This document shows positions 25,194 to 34,008 of a stretch of 64,000 nt of DNA, piece by piece. A program made the translations under genes and the position numbers. Position 1 is the first letter of the stretch; the number at the start of each line of letters is the position of its first letter. The notes under the pieces were generated by a model that saw only the letters and a list, made by a program, of their open reading frames with translations, had not been told where the DNA came from and ran no database searches. The stretch lies in assembly GCF_000720455.1 (NCBI RefSeq), contig NZ_JOAK01000006.1, forward strand, positions 186,001 through 250,000. The letters run 5' to 3'. The DNA is from Streptomyces virginiae. Its GTDB lineage: Bacteria > Actinomycetota > Actinomycetes > Streptomycetales > Streptomycetaceae.

Positions 25194-27416
25194 GTGCATG
25201 CGTTTTTGCCGGTTCACGAATCGCGCGGTGACGTCGAGCCGGTCGCGGACGCTCCGCGGGACAGCAGCGCGTTCGACCTTCCCGACCACCTCTCCCCCAA
25301 GGCCGACCCGGCCCTGATCGACGGCGACGAGCGGCACTTCGCGGCCATCTCGGAAAGCCTCGCGCAGTCGATCGGCGAACTCTCCGACCGCCTGGAGGCG
25401 GCGCGCAGGGCGCCCGGCGGTATCGGCCGGGAGGCCATGGACCGGGACGCCGAGATCCACCGCCTGACCGCCCGCCTGCGCACCCTGCGCCGCTTCGGCC
25501 TGGACCTGTGCCTGGGGCGCATCGTCCCCGCCGACGGCGGCGAACCCGTGTACGTGGGACGCCTCGGCCTCACCGACAGCACCGGGCGCAGGCTGCTGCT
25601 CGACTGGCGCTCCCCCGCCGCCGAGCCGTTCTTCGCGGCGACCCACGCCAACCCGCTGGGGCTCGCGAGCCGCCGCCGGTACCGCTGGACCGGCGGCCGG
25701 ATCAGCGACTACTGGGACGAGGTGTTCAGCACCGACGCGCTCGAAGGACACGCGGCCCTCGACGACCAGTCCGCGTTCATCGCCAGCCTGGGCGGCAACC
25801 GGTCCGCCCGGATGCGCGACGTGCTCTCCACCATCCAGGCCGACCAGGACGCCGTCATCCGCGCCGGGTCCCGCGGCGCCCTCGTCGTCGACGGCGGCCC
25901 GGGCACGGGCAAGACCGTGGTCGCACTGCACCGCGCCGCCCACCTCCTCTACGCCGACCCCCGGCTCGGCCACCGTCGCGGCGGCGTCCTGTTCGTCGGC
26001 CCGCACCAGCCCTATCTGGCCTACGTCGCCGACGTCCTGCCCAGCCTCGGCGAGGAGGGCGTGCAGACCTGCACGCTGCGCGACCTCGTCGCCGAGGGCG
26101 CCGGGGCGGCCGAGGAACGCGACCCGCGCGTGGCCCTGCTCAAGTCCTCCGCGGACCTGGTGAAGGCGGTCGACGCGGCCGTCCGCATCTACGAGGAGCC
26201 GCCCACCCGGGGGATGACCGTATCCAGCCACTGGTCCGACGTCTGGCTGAGCCCCGACGACTGGGCCGCGGCGTTCGAAGCGGTGGAGCCGGGCACCCCG
26301 CACAACGAGGCCCGCGAGCAGATCCGGGAGGAGCTGCTCACCCTCCTCATGGACAAGCACGAGGACGGCGGCGAAGGGCACGACGTCCCGCCCGAGCTGC
26401 TGCGGCGGTCCCTGCTGCAGGACCGGGAGCTGATCCGGACCCTCAACCGGGCGTGGCCGATGCTGGAGGCGACCGACCTCGTCTCGGACCTGTGGTCGGT
26501 GCCCGCCTACCTGCGCAAGTGCGCGCCCTGGCTGGCCCCCGACGAGGTGAGCAGGCTGCAGCGGGCGGACGCCCGGGCCTGGACGGTGTCCGACCTGCCG
26601 CTCCTGGACGCCGCCCGGCAGCGGCTCGGCGACGCCGGGGCCGCGGTCCGCAAGCGCCGCAACGAGGCCGCCGTCGCCGCGGAACGCGCCCGCCGGGCCG
26701 ACGCCGTCGAAAGCCTGCTGCAGAACGTCGTGATCGACGAGAGCGAGGGCGCGATGGGGATGCTGCGCGGCCGGGACCTCCAGGACACCCTGATCGACGA
26801 GAGCGCGCTGGCCACCGCCGAACCGGACCTCCTGGCCGGCCCGTTCGCCCACGTCATCGTGGACGAGGCCCAGGAACTGACCGACGCCGAATGGCAGATG
26901 CTGCTGGCCCGCTGCCCGTCGCGGAGCTTCACCGTCGTCGGCGACCGGGCCCAAGCCCGCCACGGGTTCACGGAGTCCTGGCGGGAACGGCTCGAACGCG
27001 TCGGTGTCGACCGGATCACGGTGGCCTCCCTGAGCATCAACTACCGCACCCCGGAAGAGGTCATGGCGGCGGCCGAGCCGGCCATCCGCGCCGCGCTCCC
27101 CGACGCCAACGTGCCGACGTCCATCCGCAGCAGCGGCATCCCCGTCGTCCACGGCTGCGTCACCGACCTGGAGCCGGTGCTCGAAGACTGGCTGGCCGAA
27201 CACCCCGAAGGCACCGCCTGCGTCATCGGCGACCCCGCGTTCCGGCCGACGTCCCGTGTCCGGTCGCTGACGCCGGCGCTGTCGAAGGGGCTGGAGTTCG
27301 ACCTGGTCGTCCTCGTCGACCCCGACCGGTTCGGCGAGGGCGTCGAGGGGGCGGTCGACCGCTATGTCGCGATGACCCGAGCGACCCGGCAGCTCGTCGT
27401 CCTCACGACCCCCTAG
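25194..27416 (+). CDS. helR: HelR, rifamycin-resistance RNA polymerase recycling helicase-like protein
   Basis: The 740-aa protein is a HelD/UvrD-like SF1 motor. It has an N-terminal helical arm (residues 1-130), Walker A GGPGTGKTVVALHR (near 233), Walker B HVIVDEAQELTD (near 554), VVGDRAQARHGF (motif III region), SINYRTPEEVM and YVAMTRATRQLVVL (motif VI). Its length and the missing N-terminal extension of HelD fit the HelR group, which removes rifamycin-bound RNA polymerase from DNA. The RAE directly upstream strongly supports the call. GTG 25194 follows GGAGA by nine bases. The FAD monooxygenase gene starts 10 bp after its stop, so they are one operon. Confidence 0.92.
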   Translation: MHAFLPVHESRGDVEPVADAPRDSSAFDLPDHLSPKADPALIDGDERHFAAISESLAQSIGELSDRLEAARRAPGGIGREAMDRDAEIHRLTARLRTLRRFGLDLCLGRIVPADGGEPVYVGRLGLTDSTGRRLLLDWRSPAAEPFFAATHANPLGLASRRRYRWTGGRISDYWDEVFSTDALEGHAALDDQSAFIASLGGNRSARMRDVLSTIQADQDAVIRAGSRGALVVDGGPGTGKTVVALHRAAHLLYADPRLGHRRGGVLFVGPHQPYLAYVADVLPSLGEEGVQTCTLRDLVAEGAGAAEERDPRVALLKSSADLVKAVDAAVRIYEEPPTRGMTVSSHWSDVWLSPDDWAAAFEAVEPGTPHNEAREQIREELLTLLMDKHEDGGEGHDVPPELLRRSLLQDRELIRTLNRAWPMLEATDLVSDLWSVPAYLRKCAPWLAPDEVSRLQRADARAWTVSDLPLLDAARQRLGDAGAAVRKRRNEAAVAAERARRADAVESLLQNVVIDESEGAMGMLRGRDLQDTLIDESALATAEPDLLAGPFAHVIVDEAQELTDAEWQMLLARCPSRSFTVVGDRAQARHGFTESWRERLERVGVDRITVASLSINYRTPEEVMAAAEPAIRAALPDANVPTSIRSSGIPVVHGCVTDLEPVLEDWLAEHPEGTACVIGDPAFRPTSRVRSLTPALSKGLEFDLVVLVDPDRFGEGVEGAVDRYVAMTRATRQLVVLTTP

Positions 27417-27426
27417 AGTTCCCGGC

Positions 27427-28575
27427 ATGGTTGACGTGGACGTCGCGGTGGTGGGGGCGGGGCCGGTCGGGCTGAGCAGCGCGCTGCTGCTCGCCCGGGC
27501 CGGCCTGGGCGTCGCCGTCCTGGAACGCCGTCCCGGCCCGGTCACCGAGTCGCGGGCGACGGACCTGCACGCGCGGACCCTGGAGGCCCTGGCCCCGAGC
27601 GGGCTGGCCGAGTCGCTGCACCCGCTGGGGCGGCGCGTGGACACGGTCGACATGTGGTCCGGGCGGCGCAGGCTGGGCGGCTTCGACCTGGCGCGGCTTC
27701 CCACCCCCTACCCGTACATCCTGACCGTCCCGCAGTGCGCCACCGAGGGACTGCTCGCGGCGCAGGCCGGGCGCGCGGGCGTGCGCGTGCACCGTTCGAC
27801 GTCCGTCACGTCGGTGGAGGAGGACGCCGACGGCGTCACCGTGCGGTGCGACGCGCTCGAACCGCTGCGCGCACGCTGGGTGGTGGGGGCCGACGGCGCG
27901 TCGAGCACCCTGCGCGCCCTCGCCGGGACGGCGTTCCGCGGCCGGACGTACGGGGGCACCTGGCAGCTCGCCGACCTCCAGGTCGACGGGCCTTCCCTGG
28001 ATCCGGCGCGGGTGCACATGGTCGGCGGTCCGCGCGGACTGCTCGTCGTACTGCCGATGCACCTGGACGGCTGGGCACGGGTGGTGCTGCACCGGCCGGA
28101 CGGGCTCCCGCCGGGCGCCGCGCAGGACCCGGAGGCGCTCGTCGCCGAGGCTGCGGTCCGGGGCTGGACGGCGAGTGTCCGCGCGTGCCGCTGGACGAGC
28201 ACCTTCCGCACCGAGCGGCGGCTGGCCGGCCGTGCGGAGAGCCGGCGGGTGCTGCTGATCGGGGACGCCGCCCACGTGTGCAGCCCGATCGGCGGACAGG
28301 GCCTCAACCTCGGGCTCCGGGACGCGGTGTCCCTGGCCTCGGCCCTGCCGGGTGCGGGCCCCGACGGCCTCGCGGCCTGGCGCCGCGGCCGCCGCGCCGA
28401 CGCCCTGCGCGTCCTGGCCCGTACGGACCTCGCCACGCGCGCCTGGACCCTGCGTGCGGCGCCCGCCCGGGCGGTCCGCGACACGGCCTTGCGCGGTGCG
28501 CTCACCACATCGGCGGGCCGGCGCCTCCTCGCCGAGGCGGTCGCCGGCCCCCGCCCTGCCGCTCGACCCGTCTGA
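27427..28575 (+). CDS. FAD-dependent aromatic monooxygenase in the helR operon
   Basis: The 382-aa protein is a group A flavin monooxygenase: Rossmann motif VVGAGPVGLSSALLLARAG (residues 8-26), ERRPGP at the end of the second strand, the DG motif VVGADGASSTLR (near 157) and the GD motif LLIGDAAHVCSPIGGQGLNL (near 277). It lacks the C-terminal thioredoxin-like domain found in longer relatives such as rifampicin monooxygenase Rox (about 470 aa). It lies 10 bp after helR, behind the same RAE. A role in oxidising a rifamycin or another RNA-polymerase inhibitor is a reasonable inference. General aromatic hydroxylation of a different substrate is the alternative. Confidence 0.85.
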   Translation: MVDVDVAVVGAGPVGLSSALLLARAGLGVAVLERRPGPVTESRATDLHARTLEALAPSGLAESLHPLGRRVDTVDMWSGRRRLGGFDLARLPTPYPYILTVPQCATEGLLAAQAGRAGVRVHRSTSVTSVEEDADGVTVRCDALEPLRARWVVGADGASSTLRALAGTAFRGRTYGGTWQLADLQVDGPSLDPARVHMVGGPRGLLVVLPMHLDGWARVVLHRPDGLPPGAAQDPEALVAEAAVRGWTASVRACRWTSTFRTERRLAGRAESRRVLLIGDAAHVCSPIGGQGLNLGLRDAVSLASALPGAGPDGLAAWRRGRRADALRVLARTDLATRAWTLRAAPARAVRDTALRGALTTSAGRRLLAEAVAGPRPAARPV

Positions 28576-28698
28576 GCTGGGTATTTACCGCCGGGAGATG
28601 CGGCTGGGTGGGGTGCGGCGGAGAATCGGCAGGGATGGGGGGACCGGCGGCGGCGTCCGCCGCGTCTGCCGCTTCTCGTCGAGAAGGAAGGTAATCCC

Positions 28699-29196
28699 AT
28701 GGCTTTCGGATCCGGCCGGGTACGGCGCGGGTGCACCGCCGTGTGTGCGTCCTCACTGCTGGTGCTCGGAGGCGCCATCGGCGCCGGGGCAGCCGCCGCC
28801 GCGGAGCCCGCAACGGTGGGCACGCGCGCCGCAGTTCCGCTTCAGGCCGACCCCAACAAGGTCCTCCAGCTCGTCAACGAGGCCCGTACGGCCGCAGGTT
28901 GCCAGCCTCTCACGGTCGACCCCAAGGTCCAGGCCGCGGCCCAGGAATACGCCAACGACACGACCACCAGCCACACGGGCTCCGACGGCTCCTCCATCCC
29001 GGACCGGCTGAAGAAGGCCGGAGCCACGTTCAACGGGTACGCCGAGAACATCGCCTGGGGTTCGGGCGACGAGAAGGTGCACGTCGACGGTTGGCTCAAC
29101 AGCGCGGGCCACGCGGGCAACATCAAGAACTGCAGCTTCACGAAGACGGGCGTCGCGGTCAACGGCGACCGGATCGTGCAGGTGTTCACCAGCTGA
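28699..29196 (+). CDS. Secreted CAP/SCP-domain protein
   Basis: The 165-aa product has a Sec signal peptide ending near AAAAAEP. The CAP domain shows LQLVNEARTAAGCQPLTVDP, AAQEYANDTTTSHTGSDG (His of the CAP cavity), FNGYAENIAWG (E-N motif) and GWLNSAGHAGNIKNCSFTKT. This is the standard set for bacterial SCP-like proteins. It is extracellular; bacterial members are stress- or sporulation-associated and sometimes act on cell-wall or lipids, with no clear reaction known. AGAAGGAAGG precedes the ATG. A strong hairpin at 29207-29235 follows the stop. Confidence 0.88.
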   Translation: MAFGSGRVRRGCTAVCASSLLVLGGAIGAGAAAAAEPATVGTRAAVPLQADPNKVLQLVNEARTAAGCQPLTVDPKVQAAAQEYANDTTTSHTGSDGSSIPDRLKKAGATFNGYAENIAWGSGDEKVHVDGWLNSAGHAGNIKNCSFTKTGVAVNGDRIVQVFTS

Positions 29197-29206
29197 CCGG
29201 ACCTCG

Positions 29207-29235
29207 CGCCGGCGCCGGCTCAGCCGGCGTCGGCG
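29207..29235. terminator. GC-rich hairpin between convergent genes
   Basis: CGCCGGCGCCGGCT (29207-29220) pairs with AGCCGGCGTCGGCG (29222-29235) at 13 of 14 positions. It sits between the CAP gene and the convergent small Zn-type protein gene, overlapping the latter's stop codon, so it may end both transcripts. The practical loop would be a few bases shorter arms. Confidence 0.5.
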
Positions 29236-29456
29236 TGACCGTGTGCCCGTGGCGGGGTGACCGCGAGGACGGGCGGGGCGGGGGTGCTCCAGCGGTGGCC
29301 GCAGGGGTCGAAGACCAGCAGCACCGGATCTCCCGGACGCTGGCGCCAGGAGATGCGTTGCGGCACGCCGCCGCACACCGGACAGCAGGGCAACGGGCCC
29401 GGCTCCGGCGGGCGCACGGGGGCGGCCGCGAGCGGCGTGACGTGCGGATCGCGCAT
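29220..29456 (-). CDS. Small CxxC zinc-ribbon-like protein
   Basis: The 78-aa protein starts at ATG 29456 after a GGAG-containing leader. It has the metal-binding pattern CCPVCGG and, 21 residues on, FDPCGHRW: a C-x-x-C...C-x-H set. Streptomyces encode many short proteins with the same C-x-x-C...PCGH layout, function unknown. It is cytosolic and Pro/Ala-rich outside the core. The gene is convergent with the CAP gene and tail-to-head with the response regulator 144 bp downstream on its 5' side. Confidence 0.6.
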   Translation of the reverse strand: MRDPHVTPLAAAPVRPPEPGPLPCCPVCGGVPQRISWRQRPGDPVLLVFDPCGHRWSTPAPPVLAVTPPRAHGHADAG

Positions 29457-29599
29457 GGAGGCTCCCTGCTCGTGCGGTTGGGCTGCTCGCACTGTGCCAT
29501 GGAGGAGGCCCCCTGCGCACGGGCGAATCATCCAGTGTTCTGGCTGGTCAGAGGTACGGTCACCAGGAGGATTCCGGTCCTCTTGCGGGCACTTTGTGA

Positions 29600-30271
29600 T
29601 CAACCGCTCCCGCTGCCCGCCTCCACCAGCCCCGATTCGTAGGCCGCGATCACCGCCTGGGCGCGGTCCCGGACGCCCAGCTTGCCGAAGATGCCCGTGA
29701 TGTGGTTCTTGACCGTGGAGACGCTGATGTCCAGCTCCGCGGCGATCTCCGCGTTGTCCAGGCCGGAGGCCAGGAGCTGCCAGATCTCCCGCTCGCGCGG
29801 GGTCATGTCGGGCGGGACCGCGGCCGCCGCGGCCGGGCGGGCGGGCGCGGGGGTCGTCACGTAGGCGGAGAGCAGCCGGGTGAGCAGCCGGGGTGCGACG
29901 GCCGCCTCGCCGCCGTGCACGATGCGGACCGCGGCGCCGAGTTCCTCCGGGGAGACGTCCTTCGGGAGGAAGCCGTACGCTCCCGCGCGCAGGGCCGCGA
30001 CCACGTACTCGTCCATGTCGAAGGTGCTGAGCGCCAGGACGCGGACGCCGGGGAGGCTGCGCGCCAGTTCCGCGGTGGCCCGGACGCCGTCCAGGACGGG
30101 CATCCGGATGTCCATGACGACCACGTCGGGCCGCAGTTCCCGGGCCAGGGCGACGGCGCGGGCGCCGTCCTCGGCCTCGCCCACCACCTCGAACTCCGGG
30201 TCCGGGCCGAGGATCAGGGCGAGGCCCCGCCGTACCAGCGGCTGGTCGTCGGCTATGAGCACACGGATCAT
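29600..30271 (-). CDS. LuxR-type (NarL/FixJ) response regulator
   Basis: The 223-aa protein has a receiver domain (residues 1-120) with acidic IADDQ, phospho-Asp in DVVVMDIRMP (near 53), ALSTFD and the lysine of FLPKDV. The LuxR HTH follows (TPREREIWQLLASGLDNAEI, STVKNHITGIFGKLGV). It is the partner of the histidine kinase just upstream. Their coding regions share ATGA (30268-30271), so the two are made together. The targets are not shown; the MMPL exporter lies 273 bp upstream of the kinase, divergently. Confidence 0.9.
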   Translation of the reverse strand: MIRVLIADDQPLVRRGLALILGPDPEFEVVGEAEDGARAVALARELRPDVVVMDIRMPVLDGVRATAELARSLPGVRVLALSTFDMDEYVVAALRAGAYGFLPKDVSPEELGAAVRIVHGGEAAVAPRLLTRLLSAYVTTPAPARPAAAAAVPPDMTPREREIWQLLASGLDNAEIAAELDISVSTVKNHITGIFGKLGVRDRAQAVIAAYESGLVEAGSGSG

Positions 30272-31437
30272 CGGTGTCGTTCCCCTCCCTCGCCGCCCCG
30301 CCCCGCCGGGACCGGGAGGCGTGCCGCCACCCGGAATCCGCCGCCGGCGCGTGCGGCCGCCTCCAGGGTGCCGCCCTGGAGGGCCACGCGTTCGTGCATT
30401 CCGATCAGACCGTACCCGCTGCCCGCGGCGGGCCGGGCGGCCGGCGGCGGTGCACCGGCCCCGTCGTCGCACACCTCTACGGCGACCTCGTCCGAGCGGT
30501 ACGTCAGCCGTACCTGGGCCCGCGCCTCCCCCGCGTGCTTGCGGGTGTTGGTCAACGCCTCCTGCACGATGCGGAAGAGGGTGAGGCCGACGCTGGGCGG
30601 CAGCGGGCGGACGGGGCCCTCGACGGTGAACTCCGTCTCCGTTCCGGCCAGCCGCGACTCGGTGACGATCCGCTCCAGGTCCGCGGCGCCGGGCTGGGGC
30701 GCCGGCGGGGCTTCGTCCGCCTCCTCGCCCGCCCGCAGGACGTCGAGGAGTTGGCGCATCTCGCGCAGCGCCATGCGGCCCGAGTCCTCCAGGGAGACGA
30801 GGGCCTCGCGGGCCGCCTCGGTGTCGTGCGCCAGGTTGGCCCGCGCGCCGCCCGCCATCAGCTGCATGGCGGTGATGTGGTGGGCGACGATGTCGTGCAG
30901 TTCCCGGGCGATCCGGCGGCGCTCCTCGGCGACCGCGCGCTCGGCCTGGAGGGCCTGGTTGGCCGCGACCTCCCGCTGCCAGCGGTTGATGACCAGTGCG
31001 GCGCCGGCGACCAGGGCCGCGGCGGCCGCGTTGGCGACGAGGGACCAGCCGGAGGCGACCAGCATGCCGCCCTGGCCCGCCGAGGCCAGTGGCACGGTCA
31101 GGGCGACGGCCGCCGCGGCGACCGCGGGCCGGCTGAACCGGACCACCGAGTAGAGGGCGACGGCCAGGCCGAGCGGGAAGTGCGGCGTGACGTCCGGGAT
31201 GACGACGTTGGGCACGATCCCGAGGAGCAGCACCACCGCGAGCACCGGGACCGGTCGCCGGCGGCGGGCGAGCAGGCACATGCCGGCCGCCACGAGTGCG
31301 CAGACGGCCGAGAGGGTGAGGGGCATGTCCTCGGACTGGGCGCCGACCGAGAAGCCCAGCAGGTCCACCGCGGCGGCCCCGATGGCCACCAGTGCGTCGT
31401 TGCGTGTCCAGCGCAGCCTGTCGGCGCCCTTGTTCAT
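30268..31437 (-). CDS. Two-component sensor histidine kinase (HisKA_3)
   Basis: The 389-aa protein has about five membrane helices in residues 10-165. The dimerisation/phosphoacceptor motif RRRIARELHDIVAHHITAMQ (His near 195) and an HATPase domain with NTRKHAGEARAQVRL and GYGLIGMHERV follow. This is the HPK7 group that pairs with NarL-type regulators. The sensor is purely membrane-embedded, with no large extracellular loop, typical of kinases that watch envelope stress or membrane drugs. It is coupled to the response regulator gene. Confidence 0.9.
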   Translation of the reverse strand: MNKGADRLRWTRNDALVAIGAAAVDLLGFSVGAQSEDMPLTLSAVCALVAAGMCLLARRRRPVPVLAVVLLLGIVPNVVIPDVTPHFPLGLAVALYSVVRFSRPAVAAAAVALTVPLASAGQGGMLVASGWSLVANAAAAALVAGAALVINRWQREVAANQALQAERAVAEERRRIARELHDIVAHHITAMQLMAGGARANLAHDTEAAREALVSLEDSGRMALREMRQLLDVLRAGEEADEAPPAPQPGAADLERIVTESRLAGTETEFTVEGPVRPLPPSVGLTLFRIVQEALTNTRKHAGEARAQVRLTYRSDEVAVEVCDDGAGAPPPAARPAAGSGYGLIGMHERVALQGGTLEAAARAGGGFRVAARLPVPAGRGGEGGERHR

Positions 31438-31709
31438 CCGTGCCGGCCCTCCCCCGCCGGCCTGCTCCCCGCCGGTGCGGGGGCGGTTCGTGCCGGTTCC
31501 TCTCGATCCATTCTGGCAGCCCGGCCGACCGGTGCCGCCGTCCCGTGGGCCGGTTGCCGACCAGGACCAGGGTCCTGGTCGGGGGCGTCGCCCGGACCCG
31601 GGTCCCGGGGTGCGGTTCCTCCCGTACGTCGACGTTTCCGCGGCCCCCGGCTGATGGTCTGGAGTCGGGCCGGGAACCCCCGGTCCGCCCCACTGACCTG
31701 AGGAGTCAC

Positions 31710-33911
31710 GTGATCCGCGCCCTGACCGGGTTCTCGACGAGGAATCCGTGGAAGGTGATCGCCCTGTGGGCCGTGCTCGGCATCGCCCTGACGATCCTGG
31801 GGCAGGCGCTCGTCTTCCGCGCCACCCAGAGCAACACCGGCGATTTCCTGCCCTCGACCTACGACTCGGCGGCGGCCCTGAAGGTCGCCGAGGAGCGGTT
31901 CGGGGTGAAACCGGACGCCAACACGCTGACCGTGCTGGTGGCCCGGCCGGACGGCGCGCCGCTGAGCGGGGCCGACGAACGGCGCATCGACGAGGAGGCC
32001 GCGCAGCTGGGCCGCCACCGGGTGGCCATGCCGAAGCCCGAGCAGGAGACGCCGTTCGCCCGGGACCACTCGCAGACTCCGAAGGTCGCCCCGGTCATGA
32101 CGGCCCCCGAGCGGGGCTTCCGGCTGCTGTCCGTGGAACTGCAGGGCAACCCCCAGGACCCCGGACTGCACGACACCTACCGGGCGTTCCGCGAGCACGC
32201 CCGGGCCGGGTTCGCCGAGGCCGGGTTCCGGACCGGCTACACGGGCGGGCTCGCCTCCACCGTCGACGGCGTCGACGCCGAGGAGACCCGGTCCCGGGTG
32301 GTCGGCATCGTGATGCTCGGTGTCATCGTGCTGCTGCACGTGCTGGTCTTCCGCAGCGTGCTCGCCGCACTGCTGCCGCTGATCGTGGTGACCGTCATCG
32401 GCGGCGCCGCGACGGGCACGGTGGTCGGCGTCGCGATGCTGACCGGCGTCACCCTGGACCCGTCCACCCCGCAGCTGATCGGCGTGGTACTGGTCGGCAT
32501 CGGCATCGACTACTTCCTCTTCCTGCTGTTCCGCTTCCGCGAGCAGCTGCGCCGCCGCCCCGAACAGCCGGGGCGTGCCGCGGCCGCCGAGGTCTCCGGG
32601 CGGGTGGGTACGGCGGTGACCTCGGCCGCGCTGACGATCGTCGCGGCGTTCGCCACGCTCGGGGTGGCCTCCTTCGGGCAGTTCCGGGTGCTCGGTCCGG
32701 CCATCGCCGTGTCCGTGCTGGTGATGCTGTTCGGCAGCCTCACCTTCATGCCGGCCCTGCTCGCCGTCACCGGGCGCAGGATGTTCTGGCCCTCGCGGGC
32801 CCACCGGCGCGAAGCCCGCGGCGGCTCGGCCGGCCGGCTGGGCACCTGGCTGGTCAAGCGGCCCCTGACGGCGGCCCTGGGCTCCGTGGTGCTGCTGGGC
32901 GCCCTCGCCGCGGGCATGGCCGGCATGCGGATGGACTACGGGTCGGGTGGCGCGGGCGGTGAGCGGACGGCCGCCGCGGCCACCGCGGCCGAGATCTCCC
33001 GGGCGATGCCGGCGGGCGTGTCGGACCCGATCAGCGTCTACGTCACCGCGTCGGACGGCGCACAGCTCACCACCGGCCGGGTCGACGCCCTGTCCGGGAC
33101 GCTCTCCCGGGTGGAGGGGGTGGGGCAGGTCGCCCCGACGGTGCTGAGCGAGGACCGTCGGGCGGCGCGCATCGACCTGTTCCCGAACGCCGATCCGCAC
33201 GGCCAGGAGGCCCGCGACCTGGCCTCCGGCGCGGTCCGTGACGCGGTGTCCGCGCACCGGCCGGACGGCACCGAGGCCCATGTGGGCGGTACCGCGGCGG
33301 TGTTCGCCGACGTCTCGACGGCCGTGGACGAGGACCTGCGGCTGGTGTTCCCGGTCGCGGCGGTCCTGATCGCGCTCATCCTCTTCCTGCTGCTGCGGAG
33401 CCTGCTCGCCCCGCTGATCCTGATGCTGGCGGTGGGGCTGGGGTTCGCCGCCACGCTGGGCGCCGCGACGCTCGTCTTCCAGCACGGGCTGGACCAGCCG
33501 GGCGTGGCCTTCACGCTGCCGCTGGTGCTGTTCCTGTTCGTGGTGGCGCTGGGCACCGATTACAACATCCTGGTGACCGACCGGATCCGGGAGGAGATGG
33601 AGCGGCCCGGTCCGGCCCGGGAAGCGGTGGCCCGGGCGGTGCGGCACACCGCGCCGGCCGTGGCGACGGCCGGGCTGGTGCTGGCCGCCTCCTTCGGCAG
33701 CCTCGCGGTCAACCCGGTCGCGGCCACGCAGCAGATCGGCTTCGCGACGGGGCTCGGGATCCTGCTCTCCGCCTTCGTCCTGTCGATCGTCCTGGTCCCG
33801 GCGTGCGCGGTGCTGCTCGGCCGGTCCCTGTGGTGGCCGGCGCGGCCGCGGCCGGCGGCGCCGCTGCCCGGCGCCGGGGCGCAGGCACCGGAGCGGGTGC
33901 CGGTGCCCTGA
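31710..33911 (+). CDS. MMPL/RND-family membrane exporter
   Basis: The 733-aa protein has the duplicated MMPL layout: one helix, an extracytoplasmic domain (residues 40-185), five or six helices with LIGVVLVGIGIDYFLFLLFR (GxxxDY/D motif), a second external domain and a second helix bundle with VVALGTDYNILVTDRIREE. These match actinobacterial MmpL/ActII-3-like transporters, which export lipids or hydrophobic metabolites using the proton gradient. GTG 31710 follows AGGAG. It is divergent from the two-component system, which may regulate it. A perfect 20-bp-arm terminator lies 18 bp after the stop. Confidence 0.9.
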   Translation: MIRALTGFSTRNPWKVIALWAVLGIALTILGQALVFRATQSNTGDFLPSTYDSAAALKVAEERFGVKPDANTLTVLVARPDGAPLSGADERRIDEEAAQLGRHRVAMPKPEQETPFARDHSQTPKVAPVMTAPERGFRLLSVELQGNPQDPGLHDTYRAFREHARAGFAEAGFRTGYTGGLASTVDGVDAEETRSRVVGIVMLGVIVLLHVLVFRSVLAALLPLIVVTVIGGAATGTVVGVAMLTGVTLDPSTPQLIGVVLVGIGIDYFLFLLFRFREQLRRRPEQPGRAAAAEVSGRVGTAVTSAALTIVAAFATLGVASFGQFRVLGPAIAVSVLVMLFGSLTFMPALLAVTGRRMFWPSRAHRREARGGSAGRLGTWLVKRPLTAALGSVVLLGALAAGMAGMRMDYGSGGAGGERTAAAATAAEISRAMPAGVSDPISVYVTASDGAQLTTGRVDALSGTLSRVEGVGQVAPTVLSEDRRAARIDLFPNADPHGQEARDLASGAVRDAVSAHRPDGTEAHVGGTAAVFADVSTAVDEDLRLVFPVAAVLIALILFLLLRSLLAPLILMLAVGLGFAATLGAATLVFQHGLDQPGVAFTLPLVLFLFVVALGTDYNILVTDRIREEMERPGPAREAVARAVRHTAPAVATAGLVLAASFGSLAVNPVAATQQIGFATGLGILLSAFVLSIVLVPACAVLLGRSLWWPARPRPAAPLPGAGAQAPERVPVP

Positions 33912-33929
33912 GCGGGGCCCGTACGCGCG

Positions 33930-33982
33930 CAGGCGCCGGTGTGCGCGGATTCCCGTACGGGGTCCGCGCACACCGGCGCCTG
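33930..33982. terminator. Bidirectional terminator with perfect 20-bp arms
   Basis: Positions 33930-33949 and 33963-33982 are exact reverse complements. The 13-nt loop itself contains the palindrome CCCGTACGGG. It separates the MMPL gene from the convergent ABC importer operon and should stop transcription from both sides. Confidence 0.85.
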
Positions 33983-34008
33983 TGGAGGCCCTTCCGGTGT
34001 GCCTCGTG

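Noticed and set aside
25087..25317. Short open frames between the GH31 gene and helR as a leader peptide
   Set aside because: They read through the RAE and helR in other frames, have no ribosome site and no protein-like composition.
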